Assembly: GCA_022113835.1 (NCBI GenBank)
Contig: JAILWY010000002.1
Span: 1,528,501-1,592,500 of the forward strand
Reading direction: 5' to 3'
From: Atopsyche davidsoni
Taxonomy: Eukaryota > Arthropoda > Insecta > Trichoptera > Hydrobiosidae
Length of the DNA: 64,000 nucleotides
The notes under the pieces are model-generated. The model searched no databases, was not told the origin of the DNA, and was given only the letters and a program-made list of their open reading frames with translations. This document shows, piece by piece, positions 1 to 12,000 of this stretch. A program made the translations under genes and the position numbers. Each line of letters opens with the position of its first letter. Positions within the stretch are counted from its first letter, which is position 1.

Positions 1-578
1 GTTTCAATATGTACGAATTATAGGATTCTGTTGTTCACCGTGAGAATTTAAAATTTAGAATTTTTACAAAAAAACAAATTTTGATGCTTCTTAGAAATTT
101 ACAGTTTATGTCAGCTTGACACAAGTACCAATTTTATTATTTTATCGAAATTGCGTTAGAAATTATTAATCACATCATTTATAACTCTAAATGCCTCAGA
201 AAAACCAACAGATAGAAAGTTAACGATTGCTGTCACAAAGGTAAAGTGAAACTACCAGCAAGGCCTATTTTCCCAGTATATGTAAAGAATATTATGTCAA
301 ATCCAGAAAATATTTATAATGGAAATTTCAAACGAAAAATAAGATCATGAAATAGCAGTATATCTTTTGCATCAATGGGAGCTAAATTAGCAGGTCCAGT
401 GGCAGGATCAGGGCTATTCTGCTTCAAAGTTCAAGGCCAAATATATCACAGAACTTCGCACCTTCATCCAACTGATGGTACAAAATGAAAGCAAATATTC
501 ATCTCATTGTCAGCCAAACATATGGTCAAACACTATTGCATTGATAATGATTAAGTACATTTTTTCAAATATTGAAAA
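1..578. other. AT-rich noncoding DNA
   Basis: I see no open frame of note, repeat or RNA here. The stretch is ordinary AT-rich sequence leading up to the tRNA-like repeat. Confidence 0.6.
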
Positions 579-711
579 ATGATTAAAGAATCTCTCAGAA
601 AAATATCATCGTGATTTGTGTGGGATTCGGACCCACATCCCCAAGCTTACATGGCCGGTGTATTACCAATTATACCAACGAATCGCTTGTACAAGAATTT
701 TTAACAATCAT
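579..711 (-). repeat. tRNA-like repeat element, copy 1 of 3
   Basis: This copy lies on the minus strand; the others are at 33921-34061 and 48981-49118. All three start with ATGATT and end with AATCAT on their sense strand, and the ends form an imperfect inverted repeat of about 17 bases. The core is tRNA-like: an A-box-like segment near 663-680 and a B box read from the minus strand near 620-632 (consensus GGTTCRANNC, here GGTCCGAATCC). Outside the core the three copies share the same 5' leader and 3' tail, which marks a dispersed element rather than independent tRNA genes. The anticodon stem pairs poorly, so a working tRNA is unlikely. It could be a tRNA-derived SINE or a MITE carrying a tRNA-like core. 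Confidence 0.7.
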
Positions 712-1955
712 ATCCTATAAGTGAAACAACGTACTATTGCATTGTTCATCGAATACGTCATTCTGTGACGGGCAACATTTCTAGTAAATTTAATTTCAAT
801 TCATTTGTTGTTGTCGGGTGGGTTTCGCCTGTGATTTTGTGTCGATCGCAGCAGCGTGGCGCCTCTGCTCGCCAATGGCGGTGGTCCATTTGCTGGTCTG
901 CGTAGTTTCCAGCACAGATTGCCAGTTTTTTTCGTCGAAGCCAGGTCTTCGGTAATCGATTCACGCGCGGCTGGAGTCCGCGGCCGGCGCTAGAGCGTTT
1001 TGTGTCAAGGTCGGACCGAGTACTCTGCGACGGCTTACGTCACTAATGTGATGTCTCTCTTCGAAGAAATCTATTATGAATGAGCGGTGATTGATGTGAT
1101 GATGATTCTGTCTTTACCCATACATATCACCGCCAGACGAATAGAGCCCGTTGTGACCTGTAACATATCATTATCAGAATTATTTAAAAGATTACTTTGG
1201 TCTAAGGTTAGCCAGTATTTAAAGAGGACGACTGTTTTACCGGAGAGCGGTAATATTTCTCCGCGAGTTTCTCTGTGGTAAATATTTATGTGCGAGACGA
1301 CTTTGTATTGTCGCTGTCGGGTGGATGAGATTTCTTTCCCGTGTTTTATTGATGCCCGACTGCATGCATCATATCGCGGAGACTCGCCGCCACTGGTTTC
1401 TGCTCCAAGTAGCCCAGACGCGAAATGAATTACAATTTTATAACTTTTCTAAAACGGCGAGCTGTGAGAATGACATACATATGTAGCGATGACTTTTATT
1501 AAATGTATTTTTTTAATAAATCCGTATTTTTCAACAAATCGATCATTTAATAATATTTTTTATGTTTTTTTTTTTTTTTTTTGTTACTGAAGTACTTTTG
1601 TTATATACGTATATAATTAGCATCACATTGGTAAATTCCACGTGTCTGTCGATAGTCGGGTCATTTCCATTTAATTCAAGTCGGACACAATCACAATTGC
1701 CTTTGACTGCTTTGGCATTATGTTACTACGATTACAAGCGTAATTCCGTAATAAATTTTATTTTAATTCACTCGTGGTGTTGGCACGGCTGATTACTTTC
1801 CCAGACATGTCTAACGCTCGTGCGTTGGGAGTCGCCCGCGTGTGGCAACACCGCTCTCGTCTCTGATTTGATATTCAAATCACTGGCAATGAATCACGGA
1901 CGCTGCGGCCCCCTATCGGCACTTGCACACGCAATTACTTTACACACGACTTACG
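712..1955. other. Noncoding DNA with a GC-richer patch
   Basis: The stretch from about 830 to 1010 is clearly richer in GC than its surroundings, with a 68-codon minus-strand frame I do not recognise. A T run sits at about 1563-1582. I see no transposon ends or RNA gene. Confidence 0.5.
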
Positions 1956-1982
1956 ACGCCACTGCATCTTCACCAGTGGCGT
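1956..1982. repeat. Back-to-back hAT-like ends
   Basis: ACGCCACTG at 1956-1964 and CAGTGGCGT at 1974-1982 are perfect 9 bp inverted copies separated by 9 bases. CAGTGGCG is the same end motif seen on the small MITEs at 32541-32709 and 52867-52966. Here the two motifs point outward, so they may be the abutting ends of two elements or a chance hairpin. Confidence 0.35.
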
Positions 1983-2258
1983 GCGGACCATACGAGCAAT
2001 AAACGAATATAGCAATTTAAACACTGTGAATATTTATTTTTGATATTCCCTCAAAATGTAAAATGTTATATAGAGCGTTGTTAATATAATAAAAAAAAGC
2101 AGTGTTGAGCGTATATTTAATATAAATAAAAAAATAGTTTTCATGATCAAGAATCCCCCATTTTCTTATCTTGTCAGGTGATGTAATAAAACACGCCTGT
2201 TTTAGTTTGATCGAAGATTATAGACAGTGCACATGTCGCTAAGAATTATATTTAAATA

Positions 2259-2558
2259 TTACTGGTCTTGTAGCGGATCGTCGAACTTGTAAACTCCGGG
2301 TTGTAAGGCGACACATCCACCCACCGTGCCAGCAAGCCCATCTTCTAGACGTCTCCTGCGTCCATTTAATCTACCTATCGGTTGCAATATTTGGTGAAAA
2401 TCGATTAAAACCGCGCACACTGCCTGCTGAGCCCACTCTGGCGTGTTATAATTGCCCTGTGGCCCCCATTTTCTTCTAAAATCCAAGATGGAGTCACCAC
2501 AGCGGCCGAGTATGGACAAGGCGTCGCGCGTTGGGCGTTCCTCTTTCCAATATTTCAT
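2259..2558 (-). CDS. Unrecognised 99-codon open frame
   Basis: This minus-strand frame runs ATG to TAA and encodes 99 residues. It is the only long frame across this interval, has mixed third-codon bases and a protein-like composition (many W, Y, G and charged residues, a run of arginines near residue 69 and no simple repeats). It contains motifs such as RKWGPQGNYNTPEWAQQ and GGCVALQPGVYKFDD, which I do not recognise. There is no visible splice signal or upstream extension. It lies just outside the decayed mariner and could be a fragment of an unrelated mobile or viral gene, a host exon, or chance. Not assigned a function. Confidence 0.25.
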   Translation of the reverse strand: MKYWKEERPTRDALSILGRCGDSILDFRRKWGPQGNYNTPEWAQQAVCAVLIDFHQILQPIGRLNGRRRRLEDGLAGTVGGCVALQPGVYKFDDPLQDQ

Positions 2559-2852
2559 TTTAATTTACCCTGATCTTATGCATACATACCCAGGGCGGGA
2601 CGGCTCTTAATCATTTAGCGTCAACCGCTATTTATTCAGCAATGATGAATAGAAAAGTAGCTAGGAGACCACGAAATTTTTTTATTAATAGGGTTATACC
2701 TTAAGAACCGGAATTTGACATTAGATGCCAAAAGTTTTGTATGCGCTGTAGCAAATCATTGATATACATGTCATTTTGAAGCTCTATTCATAAGCTGTCA
2801 AAATCAGTCAACAATGTTTGATTTGCTTGTGCGCATCATAATTTTTTCAATC

Positions 2853-3697
2853 ATGGAAAATTTTGAAATATGGCAAAAAAATAGTCACTTTTTTGCCAAG
2901 AAAACTGCAGCCGAAAGTAATTGTTTGCTCATGGGATTGCATGGCAAACATGTTCTTGCGAAAACACAGTATTTTGAGAGGTTTCAACGCTTTAAAAGTA
3001 GCGATTTTGACATCAAAGACAAAAACGGCCTGGACAGCCGAAAAAGTTTGAAGCATTTCCTCAAGCAGCAAGGCAATTGGGTGCCATACGACTTGAACCC
3101 GAGAGACATGGAAAGGCGATTTTGCATGTCTGAAATGCTGCCCGTGGTCATAAAAAGAAGTCGTTTTTGCATCGAATTGTTACTGGCAACGGAAAATGGA
3201 TTCATTAAGACAACCTAAAGTGCAAAAAATCGTATTTGATGCCCGGCTAACCAGCCAAATCGACACCAAAAAAGAATATTCACGCTGCCAAGATAATGCT
3301 CTGTATTTGGTAGGACCAGAAAGGAGTTGTGTATTATGAGGTTTTAAAACCGGGTGAAGCCATTACTGGAGAGGTGTACCAACAACATCTGATTCGTTAA
3401 AAGAGAGCATTGAAGGAAAAACAGCCAGAATGGGAGACTAGACACGAGACATTCATTTTCCACCATGACAATGCTCGGCCACATGTTGCTCAACCCGTAA
3501 AATCTATTTGGAAAATAGCGGATGGGAAGTTCTGCCCCACCTGCCATATAGTCCAGACTTGGCGTCTTCTGACTACTTTATGTTTCGGTCGATGCAGAAT
3601 GGACTTTCCGGAATACGCTTCACTTCAGCCCAAGGCATCGAAAATTGGGTCGATTCGTTCTGTGGCGTTCTTAGCCAATAGTTTATTTTTTCTATAA
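2853..3697 (+). pseudogene. Decayed mauritiana-type mariner transposase
   Basis: Mariner transposase cuts and pastes DNA flanked by short inverted repeats, using a DD34D catalytic triad in an RNase H fold. The N-terminal part is readable from the ATG at 2853, with KKTAAES and RFKSSDFD. Around 3030-3060 the frame breaks and about 40 residues are missing compared with the copy at 15179, followed by QGNWVPYDLNPRDMERRF. The C-terminal half is in other frames: FHHDNARPHVAQPVK at about 3456-3500 holds the second catalytic Asp, and after a frameshift near 3515 the segment GWEVLPHLPYSPDLASSDYF holds the third. Several stops and frameshifts make it dead. The 3' end is lost after about 3697. A possible 5' terminal repeat starts near 2691 but I cannot pair it with a 3' end. 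Confidence 0.88.
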
Positions 3698-4969
3698 TTT
3701 TGTCACATTTTGTTGAACTGTTAATTCGTTTGGTTTATTTATCATGAGCGTTAGTTGCGAGGTGGCGCAGCAACGGGGCCAGGCCAGGTGGACGCGCGTG
3801 CCCCCCTCCCCCCGGGACTGCATTCCCTGGCGGAGCCGCGGCCGCAGGTGAGCCTGCAGGCTGCAGTAACTGCGCCAATCACTCGCACTGCACTCCGCTC
3901 TGCGTGACCCCCTTCTCGACACCCAGCCTGCAACAACCCTAACGCCAATCTGCGACCCCAAAAACCTTCCCTGTTTTCTATTTTTGATGATTTTCGCCGT
4001 CTTTGGTAGATCGGTTCATTACTTGAAAATGGGTCTAGTACCGAAGCAGAACGTCGCGCTGATACCAAAACTTAATACGGCAACGGCATTGAATTCAAAT
4101 CTAACTGAAAATGAGACACGGACAGAAATTACAATAAGCTTCATACTAAATTAACCACATTGTACATTTTTTAAACATGTGCTAGTTTTTTTTTGTGAAA
4201 AGAATATTAAGTGCGACTGATTTTTGTTGACAATTGTTCATATTTTGTTGTTGTGTTCAATTACTATGCAGACTGCAAGTATGACTGGCGTTGTTTGACG
4301 GTTGATAGTAGTTGATTATTACGATATTAGTAGAGTATAACAGACATTGAGACTACAATAATTGATAATTGATGTTGGATTACTAATATGTTTATAATTA
4401 TAACTGACATTGGTTGACGTTCGTTTATATCCCGTTGTTAATTTAGACAACAATCATTGATAATTAATAAAGGATTACTAATCGGATGAATACTATAATT
4501 GTTGATATAATGCAAGTAAAGCTGAGCAACGTTTGATATTAAATTATTCTACAGATTGTAGGTATAGCTGGCATAAGTGGGTGCGCATTAGTTAATTGAT
4601 AATAAAAGTGGTTAATTCTGAGCAGTTGACTCAGTTGAAGTGAGTTGGTGTTTCGAGTCGGATCACAATGGATTCCTGAGGCGGCCCAGATAGCGACGCT
4701 GCAAGAATGCGAATCCGTTAGGGCGTGCGTTCCGCTCGCAGCACGGCACGCTGCCCCGCCGGCGACCTTCACGCGCCTCCGCTGCTGCCGAGGAACGCAC
4801 TCGCTAATCTGGTCCCCGCCAACGACAAACTGTCTATGGGTGGCGCGGGGCTTCTCAAACTGCGGCTCGCGGCACCAACAACCGCCCAAACGGCACTTCC
4901 ATCACGCAGAAGACCAATTTAAACCGCCTTAGTAATTATCGTGAAATGAAAAAGCAAAACGTATTTTTA
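3698..4969. other. Noncoding DNA with two GC-rich patches
   Basis: GC-rich patches lie at about 3760-3960 and 4640-4915, and in both several frames are open on both strands, which is expected from base composition and is not evidence of genes. A motif at 4022-4056 (CTTGAAAATGG, then GAACGTC) resembles repeat-derived motifs at 35381-35411 and 52040-52075. Between the patches is AT-rich DNA with many short TTGATAATTG-like repeats (4270-4560). Confidence 0.5.
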
Positions 4970-5374
4970 CAGTAATACCCCGCTTTTCGCGACCCCGTTA
5001 TGCGCGGTTTCACTATAACGCGAATGTCAAATTTCGCGTTAAAATGCCTCGCATTAGGAATGTGTGTGAACATAATGTAAACATAAAGACTTCTCTTAAC
5101 TATTAAAAACAGCGTTGGGTGTTATGAACGTATTTTACAAGAACGTAAAATAAACGCCACCCAAAAGACAATAGATGTATTTTTTACTAAAAATAACATG
5201 TAATACTGCATAATGTGTTCTTAGAATTAAAGTGATTGAATCAAATGATTCGTATTTTTTTGTATTAAGTTTTGACTGTGTATGTATGTTTAATCGTAAG
5301 CCCCGATATGCGCGAATTTAACTCAACGCGATTTTTTCCGGAACGTATCTCTCGCGTAAAGCGGGGTATTACTG
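4970..5374 (-). mobile_element. Pogo/Tigger-like MITE, copy A (405 bp)
   Basis: The element begins CAGTAATACCCCGCTTT and ends with its inverted copy AAGCGGGGTATTACTG. It is flanked by TA on both sides (4968-4969 and 5375-5376), as expected for Tc1/mariner/pogo insertion. It has no coding content, so it would have needed a transposase in trans. Sister copies lie in opposite orientation at 45855-46254 and 46927-47138. The assignment to the pogo/Tigger group rests on the CAGT...CCCGC terminal style plus the TA target and is inference. Confidence 0.85.
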
Positions 5375-6112
5375 TATTGACTTATGTAATATCGCTACGA
5401 ATGTGTTATAGATCATTTAAGCATTGTACTCATCAGTTGTGTTTACTTTGCTATATTCCATATTTAGGCAAAGAATACACAGAGCTTTATCGATATTTTT
5501 TTTAATGATTTTTAGACAGTACATATTCACCTACTTCTTTCTGACCTATCTAGTATACGTCAGAGTAAACTTTTCATAATTATTCGTTGTTAAGTACAAA
5601 AAACTACAAACAAAAATTATCTAATTATCCATTAAAAAGTACAATTTCAATAATAAATACCAAAGCTGCAATTTTCCCATAAAATGTTTGCAGACAACAA
5701 ATGATATAGCAATAAAAAAACATTCTCCATTGCAGTGGAAAAGAGTTCTCTAGAGAGGTTTTTTTGAGTTAGAAAGGTTTGAAAAACTCGGGTGTAGCTA
5801 GATGTGACTTGTGCAGTGCAATGCACCTGATGGATGCATTTCTGCAAGAGCTGCCTCTTTCCTCCAGTCAAACTGCACTCAGAGAATGATCTGTTTGAAA
5901 TCGAAACCGGTTTCTCTATTGCATTTTTTAATTTATCTTGTTGCCAAGCTAGAATCTTCGATGAGATCATATCTTACTGTTTGTTCCAGCACCTGTTTCT
6001 TGCACCCAAAAGATAAATTAAGCAACGATTAACAAGTTGTTAAACACATCGTAACTGTTTACAAAGCCACGGTTAAGATCAATCAATGAATATTAATTTA
6101 TCCATAAAATTA
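5375..6112. other. AT-rich noncoding DNA
   Basis: Nothing coding is convincing. GAAACCGGTTTC at about 5902-5913 partly resembles the GAAACCGGTC segment of the foldback at 50302-50498, but the match is short. Confidence 0.5.
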
Positions 6113-6208
6113 ATTCAATATTTTTGATAGAGAGTACTTGGTGAAATTCCATTTTAATATTTATGAATAAAATACTGGAGTGATTTTCCACATGTTCGTT
6201 TTTGTTTA
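6113..6208 (-). repeat. Partial copy of the 50.3-50.5 kb repeat
   Basis: On the minus strand this segment matches the stretch from about 50455 to 50550, including the ACATGTGGAAAATCACT and CACCAAGTACTCTCT segments, with scattered differences. The match stops near 6208, where the foldback copy continues into its GAAACCGGTC core. It shows that the foldback arms are part of a dispersed repeat rather than a local duplication. Confidence 0.75.
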
Positions 6209-6685
6209 ACCAGGTTAAGCGTTGTTTGAGTGAAATTTATCATATTGAAAACGTTTTAAAGCTTTTTTATATTTAAATATTTTTTGAATGCTCATACACC
6301 AACAAGTCTTTTCGACTGAAACCGCAGTCCCAAAATAGAAATCTTTCCCGTCACATAAAACCAGAGTCATTTTGAATTATGCGACGTCTCGAATTTGGGT
6401 CACACAATAATGTACCCCATTGACCTTATGGTGTCAGGCGCAAGTAAAATAGTATATATTACAGCCACTATAAATAAGGCAGCTGGAACATTTGCCTGCC
6501 CACTCGCATTTTGCGATACCACGATGATGTCAAACCAATAATAATAAAACTCTCCTTACGGCCGAGAGCGCCGAACGTCTTATTCAGAGTCTTTTTACTA
6601 AAGCAGGTTTGTGCAAAGTATGGTTCAGTGATTCCTGGCTTATGGCGATTTTATGGCTGTAGAAACCTGGAGACGCAGATAAGTA
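6209..6685. other. Noncoding DNA
   Basis: A TATAAATA sequence at about 6470 is followed by GC-mixed sequence and could be a TATA box, but nothing downstream supports a gene. The end of the stretch carries the TA target of the next mariner element. Confidence 0.45.
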
Positions 6686-7142
6686 TACGAGGGCGGTCCG
6701 ATAAGTACTTAGCCTCACCACCCGATGGTGCTAGTATCACAAGAGAGATTTACTATCGTGTAGTACATTCTCGTAGATTTGGCGAAAAAAAAAGTGCTCT
6801 TCCACCATGACAACGCACCGGCACACACCTCCGCCGTCGCCACGGCCAAATTGGTCGAATTGCACTACGAATTGCTCCCCCATCCACCGTATTCTCCAGA
6901 TTTGGCCCCGTGCGATTTTTTTTGTTTTCAAACATGAAAAAGTCACTCGCCGGGCAGAAATTTAAGTCGAATGAGGAGGTCATCGCCGCCACGGAGGCCT
7001 ACTTTGCAGACCTCGAGGAAACGTATTTTTCAGATGGGTTAAAGAAGTTGGAGCATCGCTGGGTCAAGTGTATCGAGCTAAAAGGAAATAGATAAATCGG
7101 AAATAAATCGCCACTTTTACAAAACTATCGGCCGCCCTCGTA
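6686..7142 (+). mobile_element. Mariner deletion derivative with intact ends (457 bp)
   Basis: The left end TACGAGGGCGGTCCGATA pairs with the right end, whose reverse complement reads TACGAGGGCGGCCGATA. TA dinucleotides at 6684-6685 and 7143-7144 form the target duplication. A full mariner is about 1.3 kb, so roughly two thirds is missing: the 5' end joins directly to the last third of the transposase gene. Intact ends plus a short body suggest that it was moved in trans by a full-length relative before decay. Confidence 0.93.
6795..7095 (+). pseudogene. C-terminal mariner transposase remnant
   Basis: The frame starts inside the element with VLFHHDNAPAHTS, carrying the second catalytic Asp, and continues to LLPHPPYSPDLAPCDFF with the third. 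I count 34 residues between the two Asp, the DD34D spacing of mariner. One base is missing in a run of eight T at 6914-6922, shifting the frame. The second part reads NMKKSLAGQKF, then KFKSNEEVIAATEAYFADLE and ends KKLEHRWVKCIELKGNR before a stop at 7093-7095. The N-terminal DNA-binding domain and first catalytic Asp are absent, so no activity is possible. Apart from the single frameshift the frame is clean, which suggests a fairly young insertion. Confidence 0.92.
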
Positions 7143-8774
7143 TATTAAACGCGTGGTATGCCTTCACGAGCATACTACATACAGTAAAGCCTTCCTTGCC
7201 CTAAAATATAATATATAAAAATCGTATATAATATATAGTACGCCATTGCTTTTTACCCTTGTTTTGGTTCTGTATCCTACTTTGTTTTTATTGATCTTTA
7301 TTGCGTTTACATGCCACTCAACCTGGCACCATTATTTCAATCACGCGGTCGTCCAGTCGAGGTCAGATCCTTCCACTCTTGGGTGGTAATCTTAACTACA
7401 TCCTCGTCTGGTCCCTATCCGCCGGTGGTCCCGCTGCGGTCCTGCCGCCGCAGCATCACGACCTCCGCCCACTCCGGATGCTGTCATTGCTGAGGTGTGG
7501 ACATCATGAGCGCGGAGCCATCTGGAGCGGGCTTGGGAAGACCGGATTCTTGACTGCATTTGCATACTGATGACATCACGTCAAAATAAACACACACCTA
7601 TTATAATCTATATGCTACATACTAATCGCAAATAAAAACAATTTTTCCGTGTCCACGATGGACAGTGTTTATTTGTTGAACTCCGCATTTAAAATAGATT
7701 TGATAAGCTGAATGTCTGAGAGATTACATTATATGTTTCGTAGTGATTGATTTTGCCCTTTCTATCAAAGCTTTAAACATATGGTATCGATATTGTGAGT
7801 TTTATGTAACAGCAGAGGAATATCTAAAACTTGATTGTTATTTGTAAATAAAGAGAATTCCAAAATGTTTTTTTTGTATATTTAATGACATTGGAATAAT
7901 TTTTTTTTATATTGAGTAGTAAATAACAATTTATTTAAATATATATTTTTTAAATTTATACAAGTTGACTAGTAAAGCAAGCAGTTTCCTATTTTCGGGG
8001 AAGATTATTTAGTGTATGTATAGGACAACACAAATGAATTATAAAATTTTTCATTAATTTCACAAAAAAAAATGTAGAGATTAAAGCAATTTTTTTTATT
8101 TTTAAAACAAATGTTTTTTTAATAATAAGTATAGCAATATATTGCTACACTTCATACAGCAAGTACCTCGTAACCATTTTTTTTACATAAGGTTCTCTTA
8201 TCAGTACTCATTGCCAATTAAAAAGATAAGTATAAATTCTCATTTTGGAAGTCAAGATAAAAAAAAAACATCAATACTTTTATCGTTATCAAAACAATAA
8301 TTATTCGCATATTATTTTTTCATCTCTCATTGGGTTAAACTTTTTTTAGATTTTTGGATTTTTATTTTCATTCCGAATATTTACGTTTGTTTTTTTTGAT
8401 TTCTATAAAACCAAAGCATAAGTTAAATGTCACACAGTGAAGTTAAATATAGATGTTTTGATTGTGTCACGTATACACAGCAGACTGGTTTTATTAAAGA
8501 CTATCGTCCTACGCTATATACCATCTGCCTATACAGTGATTCCTACGTCATTACTAATAAGAATAATAATAAAATCTATTGAGTTAAATAACACCGGATC
8601 AATTGGAAACATCAAATTGAATCGTCAAACACTTGATCGTTTTTGCTTTTCAAGGTCCTCTCAGATCTGAAGAAACCCTTAAAAACTCACATTTTTTCAT
8701 AGAAATTATTTTTATATTATGAATATTAGTTTTGTTTATATAATAAATTCGGAGGTATCGCGAATATCCAAGTA
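7143..8774. other. Noncoding DNA with a GC-rich patch
   Basis: A GC-rich patch at about 7340-7560 keeps two frames open and is not recognised as coding. From 7680 to 8770 the DNA is very AT-rich with many short A or T runs. I see no repeat pair or RNA. Confidence 0.5.
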
Positions 8775-9055
8775 CAGTGGGATCTCGATAACTCGAATTT
8801 CAAGGGAAATGCTAAAAATTTCGAGTTAATGAGTTTTGATATACAAAGGATTTAACTGCTATAATTTTGGCTTACGAAGGCACAAGCTAAGTATATTTTT
8901 ATGATATGTACTATCAATACCTCGTAGGGAAATAACATTTTGTTTGAATTATAAAATATAAATAATTCGAGATACCGCGTATTTAGGGGTTCAATTTTTT
9001 TTCGTCTTACTGAGAATTACCACTTAGCGAGGTTCGAGTTATCGAGATTCTACTG
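8775..9055 (+). mobile_element. Pogo/Tigger-like MITE (281 bp)
   Basis: The left end CAGTGGGATCTCGATAACTC pairs with the right end, whose reverse complement is CAGTAGAATCTCGATAACTC. TA flanks both ends (8773-8774, 9056-9057). There is no coding sequence. The CAGT...ATCTCGAT ends are typical of Tigger/pogo-related elements, but this family differs from the CAGTAATACC family at 4970 and 45855. Confidence 0.88.
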
Positions 9056-12000
9056 TACTTAAATGCATTTTTTTTCATGTTTTTTGATAAAATCTGGAGT
9101 CGTCCTATAAAGCCACTTGAAAGTTACCAGTTAAGGACCGCATGCGATGTTCGGCGGAGGCTTTCGCAAGGAAGGCTAGTCGGCTTGGCGGCCCTGTCTC
9201 CCATCGCAGCCTTCGCCCGCCCCCTCAGCCCCCACGGCCAACAGATGGTCGTCTCGGACGGTGTGGGCCCTGCTCTGGTGATGTAAATCACGCTGATGAC
9301 TGCTCGGAGATTCCACTGATTTGATAACAATGAAAAAAAAAAATCCAATAAATTTTCTCTGTTTTCAAATTTCATCACCGGGCTTCAAACCGCTACTGAA
9401 ATGCAAAAGAAATGACAGCAGCAGATAAATTCAGCACTCATTAAAAATATACTTATTTACGAAGGAATATAAGTGGTATCAAGAATACTTTGATAAATTG
9501 TGTTAATTATAATTATCATTAATACGACTACAAAGAGGCCGCTGCTTCGGTTTGGGTCGATTTTTTTCATACTAATTGCAATGTTTTTCAACCTTTCTTG
9601 GTCCTTTGCCAATCCAAACTCTAATTTTTCATCGTATGTTGAATAACCCAATGTTTCATACACCATTGACAACAGAACGGTAACTCATGAATAGACCCCT
9701 TTTTTACGTTGTTTACATAAGCCAAACTGTGAAAAACATCTAAAATAAAAGTACGCTATTGGCTAGCTACCATTCGGTTGTCAGTTGTGTCGTAGCGTGT
9801 TTAGAGGGCTTTATCTACCTTGCCAAATATAAAGATAAAAATCTTTCCTAATGCCATCTGCTCTCACACTTATCTGAAAGTATCACTTCAAATAATTTTT
9901 TATAAGTATTCTTATTGTTAGTTTATCGCAGTTTTGACAAAAAATGTACATAAATAATATTTTACTATAAATTATTAATCGCCTCCATATCGTAGCAATG
10001 TGTTTTAAAGAACTTCGCCGCCTTATCTTCATAACAATGAACATTATAATAATAATGCTATAATTTTGAAGAAACGCTAAAATAATTAAATAATCATAAT
10101 AATCTAAGAATATTATTAGAATATTTAATCACTTTTTCATTCCTCTCATCCTTCCTGTTCGCAAATTCAAGATGTACATATAATTCTGCTGTAAGAACAT
10201 TTATATATGACGACATTACAAGTATCGCTAAAACAACTAAATTATTAAATAAAATATTTTATTATAAGGAAAAATACTAATACTTCAAATGGGCACAAGT
10301 AAACCTTTAAATATTTTAATATTCTTACACAATTTACAAATAAATTTAAATATTAGTAAAAAATATTCAAACTTGAAACAATACATGTCATGATATTTTT
10401 GCGTGGTTTAAAGCCAATAGAAACACGTAGTAATACATATATTGATGTTTATTACTTCTAACAAATATTTTTTTTCTTCTTTCTTTCTTTCTATCGGCAT
10501 CGCGAGCATTCTCGGCATTCTGTAAGACAAACCAAAGCAAATATTTTAGTTGTGAGGAAAAAACGTGTTTGTGTTATGAAACATTTGCATGGAACGCGAT
10601 TCAACACCTGTGCATGTACGAGTTTATTTATTCAACAATGGTTTTGTGTACAGAGCACTAACGAAAAAAAAATTATAGCACTTGGAGAATCGATGGATAT
10701 GATAAATATATTCCTGAAGCTAAATCTGCCAGTGGAATTTTCAAAATACAATTATTTTTACAATTCGCAACAGTCGAAACTGTATTTGCTATATGCAAAA
10801 CGAAAAATCGACCTTAGGTATACATATGCCGTTGTAATAAATATATCATAATGATAGGTATTATTATTATTTTCTAATACCGTCGTCTATTTGTGTTCAT
10901 TATTTGTAATGTAAAAATGCTGGAGATAAATAAAACACCCACTTGAGGCATTTTATGACTTTCCTAAATCGGCATAATAAAATTATATTACCAATGAAGA
11001 GATCTCGGAGATGTTTAAATACAAGATTACCTCTACCTTACGGTGATCATTATTTCCAGTCAAATTAATCGCCTTGCGGGGGCGCGTGGTTTACCTGAAA
11101 CAGATTTATTATTCTTACGGTTAAACTATTATTCGATTTATATACATATAATAAAATGAGTTCATTGAATTTCGATAATGAGGGTCACGAACAATTTTTA
11201 TAAAAATAATTGTAATTATAGGTTGTACGTATGGTTATGCACACATATGTAGCAAGCTGAAGGAATTAAAGGAATTTACAAAATAAAAATATTTATGTTG
11301 TTCAATAAGTCTCGCCATTCTTATTTATGTTATGAGCGAAATAATATGACAAAAACTCGGGAAATTATGGCGTGCGTTCATTACGACGTTCACTTTATTA
11401 CTCAACTGAAATGGCCATGAAAGCCTATCCCATTACACGATAAAAGTGGACACAACTTCATAAATTAGGAGGACCTACGATACCATTCTGGTTATTATTG
11501 TTGCGAGCCTGTCTGGGGCAGCGCTTCCCAATCGTTTTGTGACACGAAACCTTCCGTATAATTAAGAATATTAAAATTATCAGTTGCAAATAAAGCCTTT
11601 GTTCAACTTCACGCCAGTGACACATTACCACCAATTACATGCACTGTACTTTTAAATATAACTAATATTAAACAAAACATAAAAGATCTTGGCAAGTAGA
11701 AGAAGAGCAGCAAACTGATAGCTGACGACTACTTAACTATAGAAAGAAGATGACTTGAAAACATGTATAGAGGACTTGGTAAAACTATGATGGAAGTAAT
11801 ATTGTTTTTTGTTATGGGAGAGGGGGGTTGAATAGTCGCAGAAATCTATATCATAGAGTCACCACTAATTAAAACGCATTAATATTACGATCTGGGTGGC
11901 TCTGTTGGTGCGGCAGGGTTGGTCTGGTGGCTGACAACGGGATGGCGTGATTGCGGGCATTTTGAGTTTTTGTAGAATCCCGGAAACGCCTCTGAGGATT

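Noticed and set aside
2161..2183. Pyrimidine tract and CAG|GTGATG
   Set aside because: The acceptor is fair but the donor is poor and no branch motif or second donor supports it.
6468..6500. TATAAATA as a core promoter
   Set aside because: No initiator, downstream frame or transcript evidence; TATA-like strings are frequent in AT-rich DNA.
11517..11535. Lone hAT-like terminus CAGCGCTTCCCAATCG
   Set aside because: No partner end; the motif alone is too short.
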